NCBI GenBank assembly: GCA_947505025.1
Contig: CANNIJ010000040.1
Coordinates: forward strand, 1 to 13,641
From: Legionellaceae bacterium
GTDB lineage: Bacteria > Pseudomonadota > Gammaproteobacteria > Legionellales > Legionellaceae
Direction: 5' to 3'
DNA length: 13,641 nucleotides
In this document: piece by piece, positions 6,633-13,641 of the stretch
How the letters are laid out: every line of letters begins with the position of its first letter
How positions within the stretch are numbered: the first letter of the stretch is position 1
Position numbers and translations under genes: made by a program
The notes under the pieces: generated by a model
The model's input: only the letters and a program-made list of their open reading frames with translations
Databases searched by the model: none
What the model was told of the DNA's origin: nothing

Positions 6633-7910
6633 TCAGCCTGGATTCAACGGCGGTAGTAAAGTTTTTTGTATCTTGCTGATAGTCTTTTTTCGGTTAAACT
6701 TAATGACACAACGCCATAATTCTTGACCACTCCATACTGCCGTCGTGTCTAGCTGATATAATACACGCAATAACAACTGAATCTGATGTAGAAAATCATC
6801 ATTATGCAATCGATCCATCACATCATTCAAGGTTAAAAAATCTTCATTTGGAAAAGTATACCGCGCCCAACAAATTAAAGCTTGGCTTGTTGGCACTGCC
6901 TGACCAGCGAAACAGGCTACACGTAACCCATGTAATACTCCAATTTTTTTGCGATAACTACAGATGCGGCCCCTGACCGCCAGGTATAAGCCAATGATTA
7001 CTAATAAACAAACGCACAGAGCATATAAATACATATAAGTCTTTAATGATGGTTTATGGATCTCTTTACTCACTGGTATCGAATCTTCCTCCACTAAAAT
7101 ATGACGAGCAGGAAAACTTGCTGTCTCAACTTTTCCTGAACCCGTATTAAACCAAGCCACATTTTTTTGGGGTAAAATTACACGCCCAGGATGATTCAAA
7201 GTATACGTAACACGATACGTAGCACGACCATGCAAGATTTTGGCGGTTAAACTATTTTTGTAAATTGGTTTTGCCACATATACATCCCATGCAGCGCTGC
7301 GTTTAAAATGCAATTCCGGCAATAATTCAGCCGGAATTTCATCCGCACTGAGCGTGATAGTCCGCACAATCGCCCCGGATAATGCGACTCTTTTCTGCAA
7401 TACATCATCTACAACTTTAATCTTTACATTCTTTGCCGGCAACCAATCTCCGTGATGATTCAAGGGACGTGCTTTGACATGTAACGTGGATATACTTGGA
7501 CCAAGATGAATCTTGCTCGAGGTCATTCCTTTAATTACAGCATCCAACTCTGGACCATAAACAGATAACATCCCACTTTTTTGTGGGAAAACCGCATAAC
7601 TTTGCTCAGCAATTGTATACATCTCACCATGCAAAGTTGCATGGTATTCACGCGCATCTCCAAAAGGAAATAACACAGCATTGTCCAGGTGCGGCGGCAG
7701 GTAATTACCATCAAAAAATGGTACTCTTTGGAATAGTTTTACTGTATAAATAACTTGTTGATTTAAATAAGGATCTTGTGGGGTATGTTCAAACTTAAAA
7801 AACAAGAGATCATTCTGGATTGCAGAACCACTAACCTGCGTGCAAACTAGTAACATGCCAACGATCAATAAATAAATAACACTCATGGATTTCAATGAAT
7901 AACCGCTCAT
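6633..7910 (-). CDS. batD: BatD-like protein (oxygen tolerance / envelope-stress operon)
   Basis: This 425-residue protein has an N-terminal signal sequence (MSVIYLLIVGMLLVCTQVSG after a short basic lead), a long beta-rich extracytoplasmic region, one membrane helix near residues 295-318 (YLYALCVCLLVIIGLYLAV) and a cytoplasmic tail. The opening of the mature part (FKFEHTPQDPYLNQQVIYTVKLFQ) resembles BatD proteins, which carry a Y-N-x-x-V block at this point. It follows BatA, BatB and BatC in the normal order. BatD is thought to act with the two VWA proteins at the inner membrane; its molecular job is not settled. The start at 7910 overlaps the batC stop as ATGA. The call rests on topology, opening motif and position; the C-terminal domain is not recognised. 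Confidence 0.8.
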   Translation of the reverse strand: MSGYSLKSMSVIYLLIVGMLLVCTQVSGSAIQNDLLFFKFEHTPQDPYLNQQVIYTVKLFQRVPFFDGNYLPPHLDNAVLFPFGDAREYHATLHGEMYTIAEQSYAVFPQKSGMLSVYGPELDAVIKGMTSSKIHLGPSISTLHVKARPLNHHGDWLPAKNVKIKVVDDVLQKRVALSGAIVRTITLSADEIPAELLPELHFKRSAAWDVYVAKPIYKNSLTAKILHGRATYRVTYTLNHPGRVILPQKNVAWFNTGSGKVETASFPARHILVEEDSIPVSKEIHKPSLKTYMYLYALCVCLLVIIGLYLAVRGRICSYRKKIGVLHGLRVACFAGQAVPTSQALICWARYTFPNEDFLTLNDVMDRLHNDDFLHQIQLLLRVLYQLDTTAVWSGQELWRCVIKFNRKKTISKIQKTLLPPLNPG

Positions 7911-8410
7911 AACTTACCGCGACTTAAGTAATCTCGTAAAAACTTTTCTTTTAAAAATGAACCAGTCGGATCCGGGGTCAAGTTTAGCCATTGTTGATTC
8001 TCAATATTTTTCTCAGGCTTTTTTTTCTGCTGCTGGTCTTGGGGTTTTACTGGTGGTGGTGGTGACTTTTTATTATTTGGCTGTGGAGCTGATTTTAATA
8101 AATCCATAATAATCTGCCGATTAAACACCGCGTCTTGATTCTGCGGGTTTTTTTGCAGCGCACGATCATAAGCAGCAATAGCACTAGAATAATCAGCTAA
8201 ATATGCCAGTGCATTACCTTGATTATATGCTGCATCGGGGTGATCGACTAATTGATATAATGATCCTGCGATAGAGTACTGGCCTGCATGGAACGCCTGA
8301 TCTGCCTGGTACCATTTGTATGAATAAATATTCTGCCATTGAAAAGCAGTTAATGTTTGCGACATTAACATCAATCCGCACCCAAACAATAAGTAATACA
8401 AGCTCTTCAT
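7907..8410 (-). CDS. batC: BatC-like TPR protein
   Basis: From the ATG at 8410 the protein has 167 residues: a signal or anchor helix (MKSLYYLLFGCGLMLMSQTL), then tetratricopeptide helices (YNQGNALAYLADYSSAIAAY, then DRALQKNPQNQDAVFNRQI), a proline- and lysine-rich low-complexity linker (PPPPVKPQDQQQKKK) and a short end block QQWLNLTPDPTGSFLKEKF. That end block resembles the W...DPxGFLRxKF tail of gammaproteobacterial BatB/BatC TPR proteins. In many relatives this TPR part is fused to the BatB VWA domain; here it is separate. The start at 8410 overlaps the batB stop as ATGA, which argues against a longer in-frame version from 8500. It probably serves as a periplasm-facing scaffold for the Bat complex. 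Confidence 0.8.
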   Translation of the reverse strand: MKSLYYLLFGCGLMLMSQTLTAFQWQNIYSYKWYQADQAFHAGQYSIAGSLYQLVDHPDAAYNQGNALAYLADYSSAIAAYDRALQKNPQNQDAVFNRQIIMDLLKSAPQPNNKKSPPPPVKPQDQQQKKKPEKNIENQQWLNLTPDPTGSFLKEKFLRDYLSRGKL

Positions 8411-9324
8411 CGAAAAATCCTGTGCTTTGCTCCACGCTGAAATAGCGGTAGCAGCAACAATAATGCAGGAATTAAAAACCAACGCCCTCGATCTTGCCAA
8501 ACCGAAACATTAATATCAGCTGTTCCATGTGCGGCATGAGCTGAGGTGCTTTGATCGAGCCAATCTGCCAACATCTTTTTATTATACTTATAATTAATCA
8601 GCTGACCATGACCTTGTTGTGAAAATTTCGAGTATGCTGCCGGCACATCTTTACTTGCTATAAAAGGCAGGATCGAAACCCGCAGACCACCATTGGCTAA
8701 AACATGTGCTAAAGAAATTGCGGCTGTATCGGGTGATTTATCCGTCAAAACCAAAACATCTCCTTGCTCAAATCCAGCTTCGGACATCAATTCTGCTGCT
8801 TTATGCAATGCTCGATCCAATCTACAACCTGTAACTGGCATTATTGACGGCTTTAAAGTATCAACCCACTCGGACATTGTAGAACCATCTTGTGTTAATG
8901 GCGATAACACAAATGGTTCAGATGTATAAACAATCAGCCCCCATGGTCCGGGTAAATGCAACAAATCATGTATGATCAACTTGGCTCGGCTGAGACGATC
9001 AGGAGATATATCATTCTCGAGCATACTAGAAGATAGATCTAATAAAATAACTCGAGGATGCTCTACAGCCATCGCCGAGACCGGCCAGCGCGACCAAGTT
9101 GGACCTGCTCCACTAAAAATCATCAAAGTTGCACTTAACAGAGCCGCAAATAATGCCCACCTGTAACTATAAGGCCCGCTACTTTTGATAACATGTGGGA
9201 TTAAATGAGGATCACATATAGACGATAATTCTCGAGCCGGATCAAATCTTTTGATGACAAAAAGCAATAGGATCAGCAACGGCAAGTAAGCCCAACACCA
9301 TTCAGGCCGCAGCAAATGCATCAT
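8407..9324 (-). CDS. batB: BatB-like VWA-domain membrane protein
   Basis: The protein has 305 residues from the ATG at 9324. There are two N-terminal membrane helices (CWAYLPLLILLLFVI and YRWALFAALLSATLMIFSGA), then a von Willebrand factor A domain with the metal-ion-dependent adhesion site DLSSS at about residues 96-100 and a VLVLTD strand, then a C-terminal helix (RWFLIPALLLLLPLF). The usual LTDG is LTDKS here. AAGGA lies seven bases before ATGATG, and the first ATG overlaps the batA TGA. A TTG or ATG further upstream (9366) is in frame but lies inside batA and lacks a ribosome site. BatB pairs with BatA at the inner membrane in envelope-stress tolerance; similar operons affect stress survival in Francisella and Bacteroides. 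Confidence 0.87.
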   Translation of the reverse strand: MMHLLRPEWCWAYLPLLILLLFVIKRFDPARELSSICDPHLIPHVIKSSGPYSYRWALFAALLSATLMIFSGAGPTWSRWPVSAMAVEHPRVILLDLSSSMLENDISPDRLSRAKLIIHDLLHLPGPWGLIVYTSEPFVLSPLTQDGSTMSEWVDTLKPSIMPVTGCRLDRALHKAAELMSEAGFEQGDVLVLTDKSPDTAAISLAHVLANGGLRVSILPFIASKDVPAAYSKFSQQGHGQLINYKYNKKMLADWLDQSTSAHAAHGTADINVSVWQDRGRWFLIPALLLLLPLFQRGAKHRIFR

Positions 9325-10304
9325 CTTTGTTTCCTTAGATATATAAAAAAAACAAATAATAACCATATCGCTAGAGCTAACGGCCAGGGATATAAATCAT
9401 ACTGTGATCGTACTATTAAAGAGTTCTCATGTGGAGTTTTAGCTAGTTTATTGATGATTGAATAGATTTGTTTTAATGAGCTAAAGTCGGTGGCTCTAAA
9501 ATATTTACCTCCGGTTCTAGCGGCCACTGCTTTCAAAGTGGCTTCATCTAAATCAGCTGTAACACCATTCAAACTTAAAAACATACCCGAGACAGCATGA
9601 GAATCCACGTCCGCCCCCAAACCAATCGTATACACACAGATCCCTGCTGCACCCGCTAAATCAGCGGCTTTCAACGGCGATAATACACCCGAATTACTCA
9701 CCCCATCTGTTAATAATATTATTATTCGGCTGTGTGCAGGAACTCCGGATAATCTTTTAATCGCTAAACCTAAAGCGTCTCCTATAGACGTGCTTGGCCC
9801 GGCCAAACCTGATGTCATGTCATTTAACTGATGTAGTACATGAGTTTTATCGCCGGTAAGCGGGGTTAATAAATACGCCTTTTCACCAAAAACAATCAAG
9901 CCAAATTGATCGCCCGATCGAGTATCTAAAAACTGTGCTGCCGTACTTTTTACCACAGCCAAACGCGAGATACGCTGACCATGCACCTGCATATCACGAA
10001 CTTCCATACTGGGTGAAATATCTAGCACTAACATAATACTCGCACCAGTTCTAACTAATGGTAGAGCAGATCCAATCCAACGCGGACCGGCCAAAGCCGT
10101 CACCAATAAACTAGTTATTACTAATAAACAGGCCATCAAACGATCAAAACGGTATTGTGTACGTACGGTTAGATCATGTAGATCAGTAAAAAATGGTACT
10201 TTTAAAGATGATGAAATTTTAGGTGCTACGCATGGAAGAGTCCACCAGATTAGCAATGGCAGGGGTAAAAGCAAAAATAGAACAGGACACGAGAATGATA
10301 GCAT
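9321..10304 (-). CDS. batA: BatA-like VWA-domain membrane protein
   Basis: From the ATG at 10304 the protein has 327 residues. It has the usual BatA layout: an N-terminal helix (PVLFLLLPLPLLIWWTLP), a second helix (LMACLLVITSLLVTALAGP), a VWA domain with a complete metal-ion site (DISPSM at 95-100, a serine/threonine-rich SIGDAL loop, LLTDG at 198-201) and a C-terminal helix (WPLALAIWLLFVFFIYL). An in-frame TTG at 10397 would add 31 residues, but these do not look like a BatA N-terminus. AAGAGAAG 12 bases before 10304 is a weak ribosome site. In most relatives the operon begins with moxR, an AAA+ ATPase, and a DUF58 gene; here the gene upstream is dotL, and batA is the first gene after a promoter at about 10410-10439. 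Confidence 0.88.
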   Translation of the reverse strand: MLSFSCPVLFLLLPLPLLIWWTLPCVAPKISSSLKVPFFTDLHDLTVRTQYRFDRLMACLLVITSLLVTALAGPRWIGSALPLVRTGASIMLVLDISPSMEVRDMQVHGQRISRLAVVKSTAAQFLDTRSGDQFGLIVFGEKAYLLTPLTGDKTHVLHQLNDMTSGLAGPSTSIGDALGLAIKRLSGVPAHSRIIILLTDGVSNSGVLSPLKAADLAGAAGICVYTIGLGADVDSHAVSGMFLSLNGVTADLDEATLKAVAARTGGKYFRATDFSSLKQIYSIINKLAKTPHENSLIVRSQYDLYPWPLALAIWLLFVFFIYLRKQR

Positions 10305-10342
10305 GATCAGTTGCGGCTTCTCTTGAAAATAACTAAAAGAAA

Positions 10343-10371
10343 GGGCCAATCGGTGTGTCGCCAATTGACCC
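10343..10371 (-). terminator. Leader hairpin with T-rich tail upstream of batA (possible attenuator)
   Basis: On the minus strand GGGTCAATTGG (10371-10361), loop CGACACA and CCGATTGGCCC (10353-10343) pair over 11 positions, two of them G-U, and are followed at once by TTTCTTTTAG. This has the shape of an intrinsic terminator, but it lies between the putative bat promoter and batA. The loop GACACA is complementary to TGTGTC just upstream (10384-10379), so a pseudoknot or an alternative fold could compete. A small ORF of 17 codons (MCHSTGSIGDTPIGPFF, from 10385) crosses the hairpin. Function is inferred from shape only. Confidence 0.45.
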
Positions 10372-10409
10372 AGTGGAATGACACATAGCAAGTCCAACCT
10401 CGCAGCATT

Positions 10410-10439
10410 ATTATTTCATATGGAGGCATAACCTGTCAA
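10410..10439 (-). promoter_or_regulatory. Sigma70-type promoter of the bat operon
   Basis: Reading the minus strand, TTGACA (10439-10434) is a perfect -35 box, followed after 18 bases by AATAAT (10415-10410) as a -10 box; a 17-base spacing gives AAATAA. Transcription would start near 10402-10404, about 100 bases before the batA ATG. It lies in the gap between dotL and batA, so the bat genes can be expressed separately from the secretion genes. Confidence 0.6.
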
Positions 10440-10511
10440 TTATTAAAATTTGGATAACTCATGACTGTCGCGTTAAAATAATCGTATATTTTTTGTTTGA
10501 TTTCGATATGG

Positions 10512-12835
10512 CTAAGCTTGAGTGTCTATAGCTGAATTAAATTGTTCAGATAATACATGTACTAATTTTGCCAAAACATCCGGCAGGATATGTTGGCGAT
10601 CATCTGGCGGATAAACCGTGGAGACCTGTAGATCTTTGATTAATTCATTTGCTATAACACCAGTTTGATTCGCTGGTTCACCAGTCAGGCGTTCTATGGA
10701 CATCATAGTGTCTCTGGTTGCATTAATACTGAGTAGTGGCTCTGAAAAAGCACTCAAATCTTTTGCCAATAATTTAGGCGCATCAGCTGGGTAATTTAAT
10801 GGGGTGAAAATTGTAATACTACCCGCACGAACTACATCCAATACTGGGGCCACTACAGCTGGTGAATGATAATTATGATATGCCATCAATGCAGCAACAC
10901 CTTTGCCAATATAATCAGCATTTGCATTACTATTAAACGAATTAACAATCATATCTATTGTTTCACTGCTTTCAGGCAGAATTACAGTATCATTGTTACC
11001 CTCCAATATCTTTTGAAAACTCAAAATTTGGGTTTGTAACCGCGCCATATACTCATCTGGTGGTGAGTCAACCTTTAAAAACTGGTTCAATTTCAGTCGC
11101 TTAACCGGCTTAGGATTCGCATAAAACATACGCGCACGAACGATTTGTGAGCGAAAGAATATATGTGCCTCACCTTCTGTTTGATCTTTTAAATCCAATA
11201 AATCAACTCGGGCGCGCTTTTCAAATGAAGAGCTTTTAGTGTCCATATAACTATTAGCTACGCTATTTTCTTTCGTTTGAAACGAATCCACTTTAGTTAC
11301 GTATGCTTCACCAGCGGTTTTGGTAAAAAAGTCCCAGGTATCGGTTGGATCCTCAAGCTTCATACAAATCTTAATATTCGTATTTGCCCCAATTGAAGCA
11401 GCTTCTTCTTTAGAAGCCTTTTGGAAAGCCGGCAAATCTTGACCGGCAAATATTGCCGAAAAGCCTAAAGAGCGCGCCTGAGCAGGCACCACAGCAAAGC
11501 CTTTTACCGCATAATAACCATACTCATCCAAAATACATATATATGGAGTTGGCGCATTGGTTGGTTTACGTTCAATCACATCACGATAATCGCCCTCAAC
11601 CTCTTCACCCAATCCAGCTGCCATCATCGCCTTAAGTGACGAAACAATGATTTTACCTAAGTTAGATAACTCTTCCGGAGATTTTTCTAAAGCTGGCAAT
11701 AATACAACTAAAATCCGTCGATTTAACACCACATCTTTAAAATCAACTTCGGCTAAATTTGTACGAATGATATGCCCGTAAGTATCCGCCAACGATGAAA
11801 AGCTACGTACCAATTGCATGGTAATAAAACCATGTTGCTCTAAAACCTGAGATACTTGCTTGCCTTTTTTTTCTTTATTATATCCGGGTAATGTATCTAA
11901 ATAATTACGTAAAGGATCGGTTACAACTGTAGGAATTGATTCAATATTTACACCTTCCTGATCATCGCGTGGAAAAATTTTATCAATGACGATTGACTCC
12001 AGGCGAGTTAATGCGAAATAATTTCGAATATTATTTGCGTCTAGCAATATAGAACCTTGATCGCGCATATAAACCAGTAACCGCATCAGTGCTTCGACAA
12101 ACGCAATCGCACGTCCTTTCCACATATCACCGTCAGATGATTGTCCTGAATCACCCATTAAATTCACAACTAATTGCGTTAACATACTAGATGAGCCCTG
12201 ACAAAATGGATTCATTGTATTCGACAACCGAGTTTTTTGTGGGCCAACAATATCCCGGGCACCAGTCATAAAGTTAATTAACAATAAATCATCTTCACGC
12301 CCCATACTCCGCACCATAGAAAAAATCTTGGCGTACAGGCTGTTATCCCCTTTCCCATCCACATAAATAAAACCACTACCTTGCACCAAAGCATTAAATG
12401 CAATTGATATCAGCGCTTCGGTTTTACCACTACCAGTAGAACCAAAAATCAAAACGTGTGTGCGCATATCTTCATTCGCAAACCATAATTCTTCATTATC
12501 GCTAATCCGGTTACCAAAATAAGAAATTCCACGCGCCATATTGGGCAACTTTATGCCTGGCTTTAAGTCATTAAAATCTTTTGTTTGGGAGACTTTAGGT
12601 AACCTAAACGGCAACATCTGCTTGCACAGATAAGTGAAAATAAAAAAGCCCAGCGAAAGAATTAACATTAACAATGTCAGGGCCGGCAAGACCGCGCAGG
12701 CAGTCGCGCAGACTACAAGTAGTATGGATGTATTTGTTGGTTTGGAAAAAAAGCAGATATGCGTTGCCCTAAAGTGCGCGTATCACGCAAAAGTAAGGAT
12801 GGATCTAACTCATTTCGTGAATCAATGCCGCGCAT
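10512..12835 (-). CDS. dotL: DotL/IcmO, type IVB coupling ATPase, with a frame break near the N-terminus
   Basis: DotL is the inner-membrane type IV coupling protein that feeds effectors into the Dot/Icm machine. The true start is the ATG at 12835, giving MRGIDSRNELDPSLLLRDTR, which matches the remembered Legionella DotL start almost word for word. After residue 30 (ISAFF) the frame hits a T7 run at 12752-12746 and closes at a TAG at 12715-12713 after 40 residues. In the -1 frame homology continues without a gap (SKPTNTSILL, two membrane helices, KQMLPFRLP) through Walker A GSTGSGKT, YVDGKGDNSLY, LDEYGYYAV and the FAGQDLPAFQKASKEEAASI block. One added T gives 774 residues, close to the roughly 783 of Legionella. 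The 3' part alone could only start from weak codons such as TTG at 12689, inside the first helix. The variable C-terminal part is where DotL binds IcmS, IcmW and other adaptors in Legionella. The start overlaps the dotM stop (TAATG), with AAGGA 11 bases upstream. Confidence 0.93.
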
Positions 12836-13641
12836 TATTCTGTCAGTCCTTGCATTTCCTTGGGTGACAATTGTATTTCTTTCACCGCAATCTCCAGCGC
12901 TTTAATTGCCTCATCAATCATTGGAGCAATCAACCGCCGCCCCATAGATTTCTCCGCTAGCCAATGTGCGAATGGCCCACCAACTTCTGCAAATGGTGTT
13001 TGTCGGCCAACTGAATTCAGCATATACCACAATCTTCTATCTAATGGTTTCAACCATAAAAACTCAGAACTAGGTACAACACCATCGTCTCTAGACGCAC
13101 TTAAAAATGAAGCCATGACGGTTAGTAAGTATGCGTGTTGACTGAGTATATCTTGCACTGACTCGTCATTACAATGTTTACGGATCACACGGTTGGGTAT
13201 AGTTGTATCGATATTGTCGACAGCAGCAAATTGGTCTAAATTTAACAATATTTTAGCGGCCGTATCTTTATCTCTATTTATCCTGGATAAAAAAACTGCG
13301 ATTAATGCACGCACATGGACTGGACAACTATCAAATCCTGACCACACTGGCCCCAACTGCAAGGTAAAAACTCTCTTAGCATCACCTCGTCGAATAGCCG
13401 CTGTCATTTCTTGACCAGGCAATACCCGGTCCATTAAAGCATCATTTTTTTTCAACAAACCATACTTACGCCCAAACTCAATCGGCGTCAAGGCCATAGC
13501 CCAAGGGCCAACCTGAATATCTTCACTCACCAAATCATGCTTCATTACAGGCATTATTGATGGCCAATTCTTTTGCTCTTGAATGCCTAATGTTTTCATA
13601 CTATAGGTTTTTCTGAATCTAATAGTAATGTCTGAGTTATA
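12835..13641 (-). CDS. dotM: DotM/IcmP, 3' part, running off the window
   Basis: The reading frame is open to the right edge, so the ATG at 13599 (MKTLGIQEQKNW) is internal and the true start, with the usual two N-terminal membrane helices, lies outside. About 268 residues are visible, corresponding to the cytoplasmic domain of the roughly 380-residue DotM. DotM sits with DotL, DotN, IcmS and IcmW in the coupling complex and, in Legionella, binds acidic (glutamate-rich) effector signals through a basic surface. Visible blocks are WAMALTPIEFGRKYGLL, AAIRRGDAKRVFTLQLGPVW, LLTVMASFLSASRDDGVVPS, FLWLKPLDRRLWYMLNSVGR and FAEVGGPFAHWLAEKSMGRR. Basic clusters such as RRGDAKR are present, but I cannot map the signal-binding arginines exactly. 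Gene order dotM then dotL is that of icmP-icmO in Legionella. The TAA overlaps the dotL ATG by one base. Confidence 0.93.
   Translation of the reverse strand, partial: YNSDITIRFRKTYSMKTLGIQEQKNWPSIMPVMKHDLVSEDIQVGPWAMALTPIEFGRKYGLLKKNDALMDRVLPGQEMTAAIRRGDAKRVFTLQLGPVWSGFDSCPVHVRALIAVFLSRINRDKDTAAKILLNLDQFAAVDNIDTTIPNRVIRKHCNDESVQDILSQHAYLLTVMASFLSASRDDGVVPSSEFLWLKPLDRRLWYMLNSVGRQTPFAEVGGPFAHWLAEKSMGRRLIAPMIDEAIKALEIAVKEIQLSPKEMQGLTE

Noticed and set aside
10305..10397. An N-terminal extension of BatA from the TTG at 10397
   Set aside because: The extra 31 residues overlap the leader hairpin, are unlike BatA N-termini, and the GAGG lies too close to the TTG to serve it.
10512..12689. Taking dotL as a 725-residue gene starting at the TTG at 12689
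   Set aside because: The TTG lies inside the first membrane helix, and conserved DotL sequence continues upstream of it (SKPTNTSILL) and then, in another frame, back to the ATG at 12835. The shorter gene is an artefact of the frame break.
12860..13414. Plus-strand ORFs of 73-93 residues opposite dotM, and similar ones opposite dotL, batB and psd
   Set aside because: They are shadows of strongly conserved genes on the other strand, with no ribosome sites or family likeness.
1..13641. CRISPR arrays, tRNA or rRNA genes, intact insertion sequences
   Set aside because: No regularly spaced direct repeats, no cloverleaf-like sequence and no transposase gene or paired terminal repeats around one were seen by eye.

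Overview
The window looks like a chromosomal segment from a gammaproteobacterium of the order Legionellales (Legionella, Coxiella, Rickettsiella and relatives). The main reason is the right end, which carries icmP/dotM and icmO/dotL of the Dot/Icm (type IVB) secretion system; the DotL motor domain closely resembles remembered Legionella DotL. The sequence is AT-rich, intergenic spacing is tight, and the left end is full of decayed gene pieces, which fits a host-associated lineage losing genes. No rRNA, tRNA, CRISPR array or intact insertion sequence was recognised.

Region by region: (1) 1-1050 has no convincing intact gene. It holds a membrane-segment fragment, an internally deleted HipA-like kinase, a perfect 22-bp inverted repeat, and a minus-strand remnant that changes frame twice. 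(2) 1053-4975, plus strand, is a tightly coupled four-gene surface-sugar operon: a thiamine-diphosphate enzyme of the acetolactate synthase superfamily, an extended SDR NDP-sugar oxidoreductase/epimerase, a GtrA-type small membrane protein and a GtrB-type polyprenyl-phosphate glycosyltransferase. Every junction overlaps. The likely role is making an unusual, possibly two-carbon-branched, sugar and presenting it on a lipid carrier for LPS or O-antigen modification. A hairpin follows. (3) 5140-5988, plus strand, is psd (phosphatidylserine decarboxylase). It ends tail-to-tail with ribB, and the two coding ends overlap by 37 bp. (4) 10304 down to 5952, minus strand, is batA-batB-batC-batD, each joined to the next by an ATGA overlap, then ribB 33 bp further on. 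A good sigma70-type promoter and a hairpin with a T-rich tail precede batA. The usual moxR and DUF58 partners are not beside it. (5) 13641 down to 10512, minus strand, holds the 3' part of icmP/dotM and then icmO/dotL, joined by a TAATG overlap.

The most striking observation is in dotL. Its conserved N-terminus starts at 12835, but the reading frame breaks at a run of seven T on the coding strand (12752-12746), and the rest of the protein continues in the -1 frame. One extra T would give a 774-residue DotL. The run sits in the register of a U UUU UUU slippery heptamer, so a sequencing error, transcriptional slippage, programmed -1 frameshifting and a real knockout are all possible.

In function the window joins envelope biology (surface sugar, phosphatidylethanolamine synthesis, Bat envelope-stress proteins) to the coupling complex of a host-manipulating secretion system.
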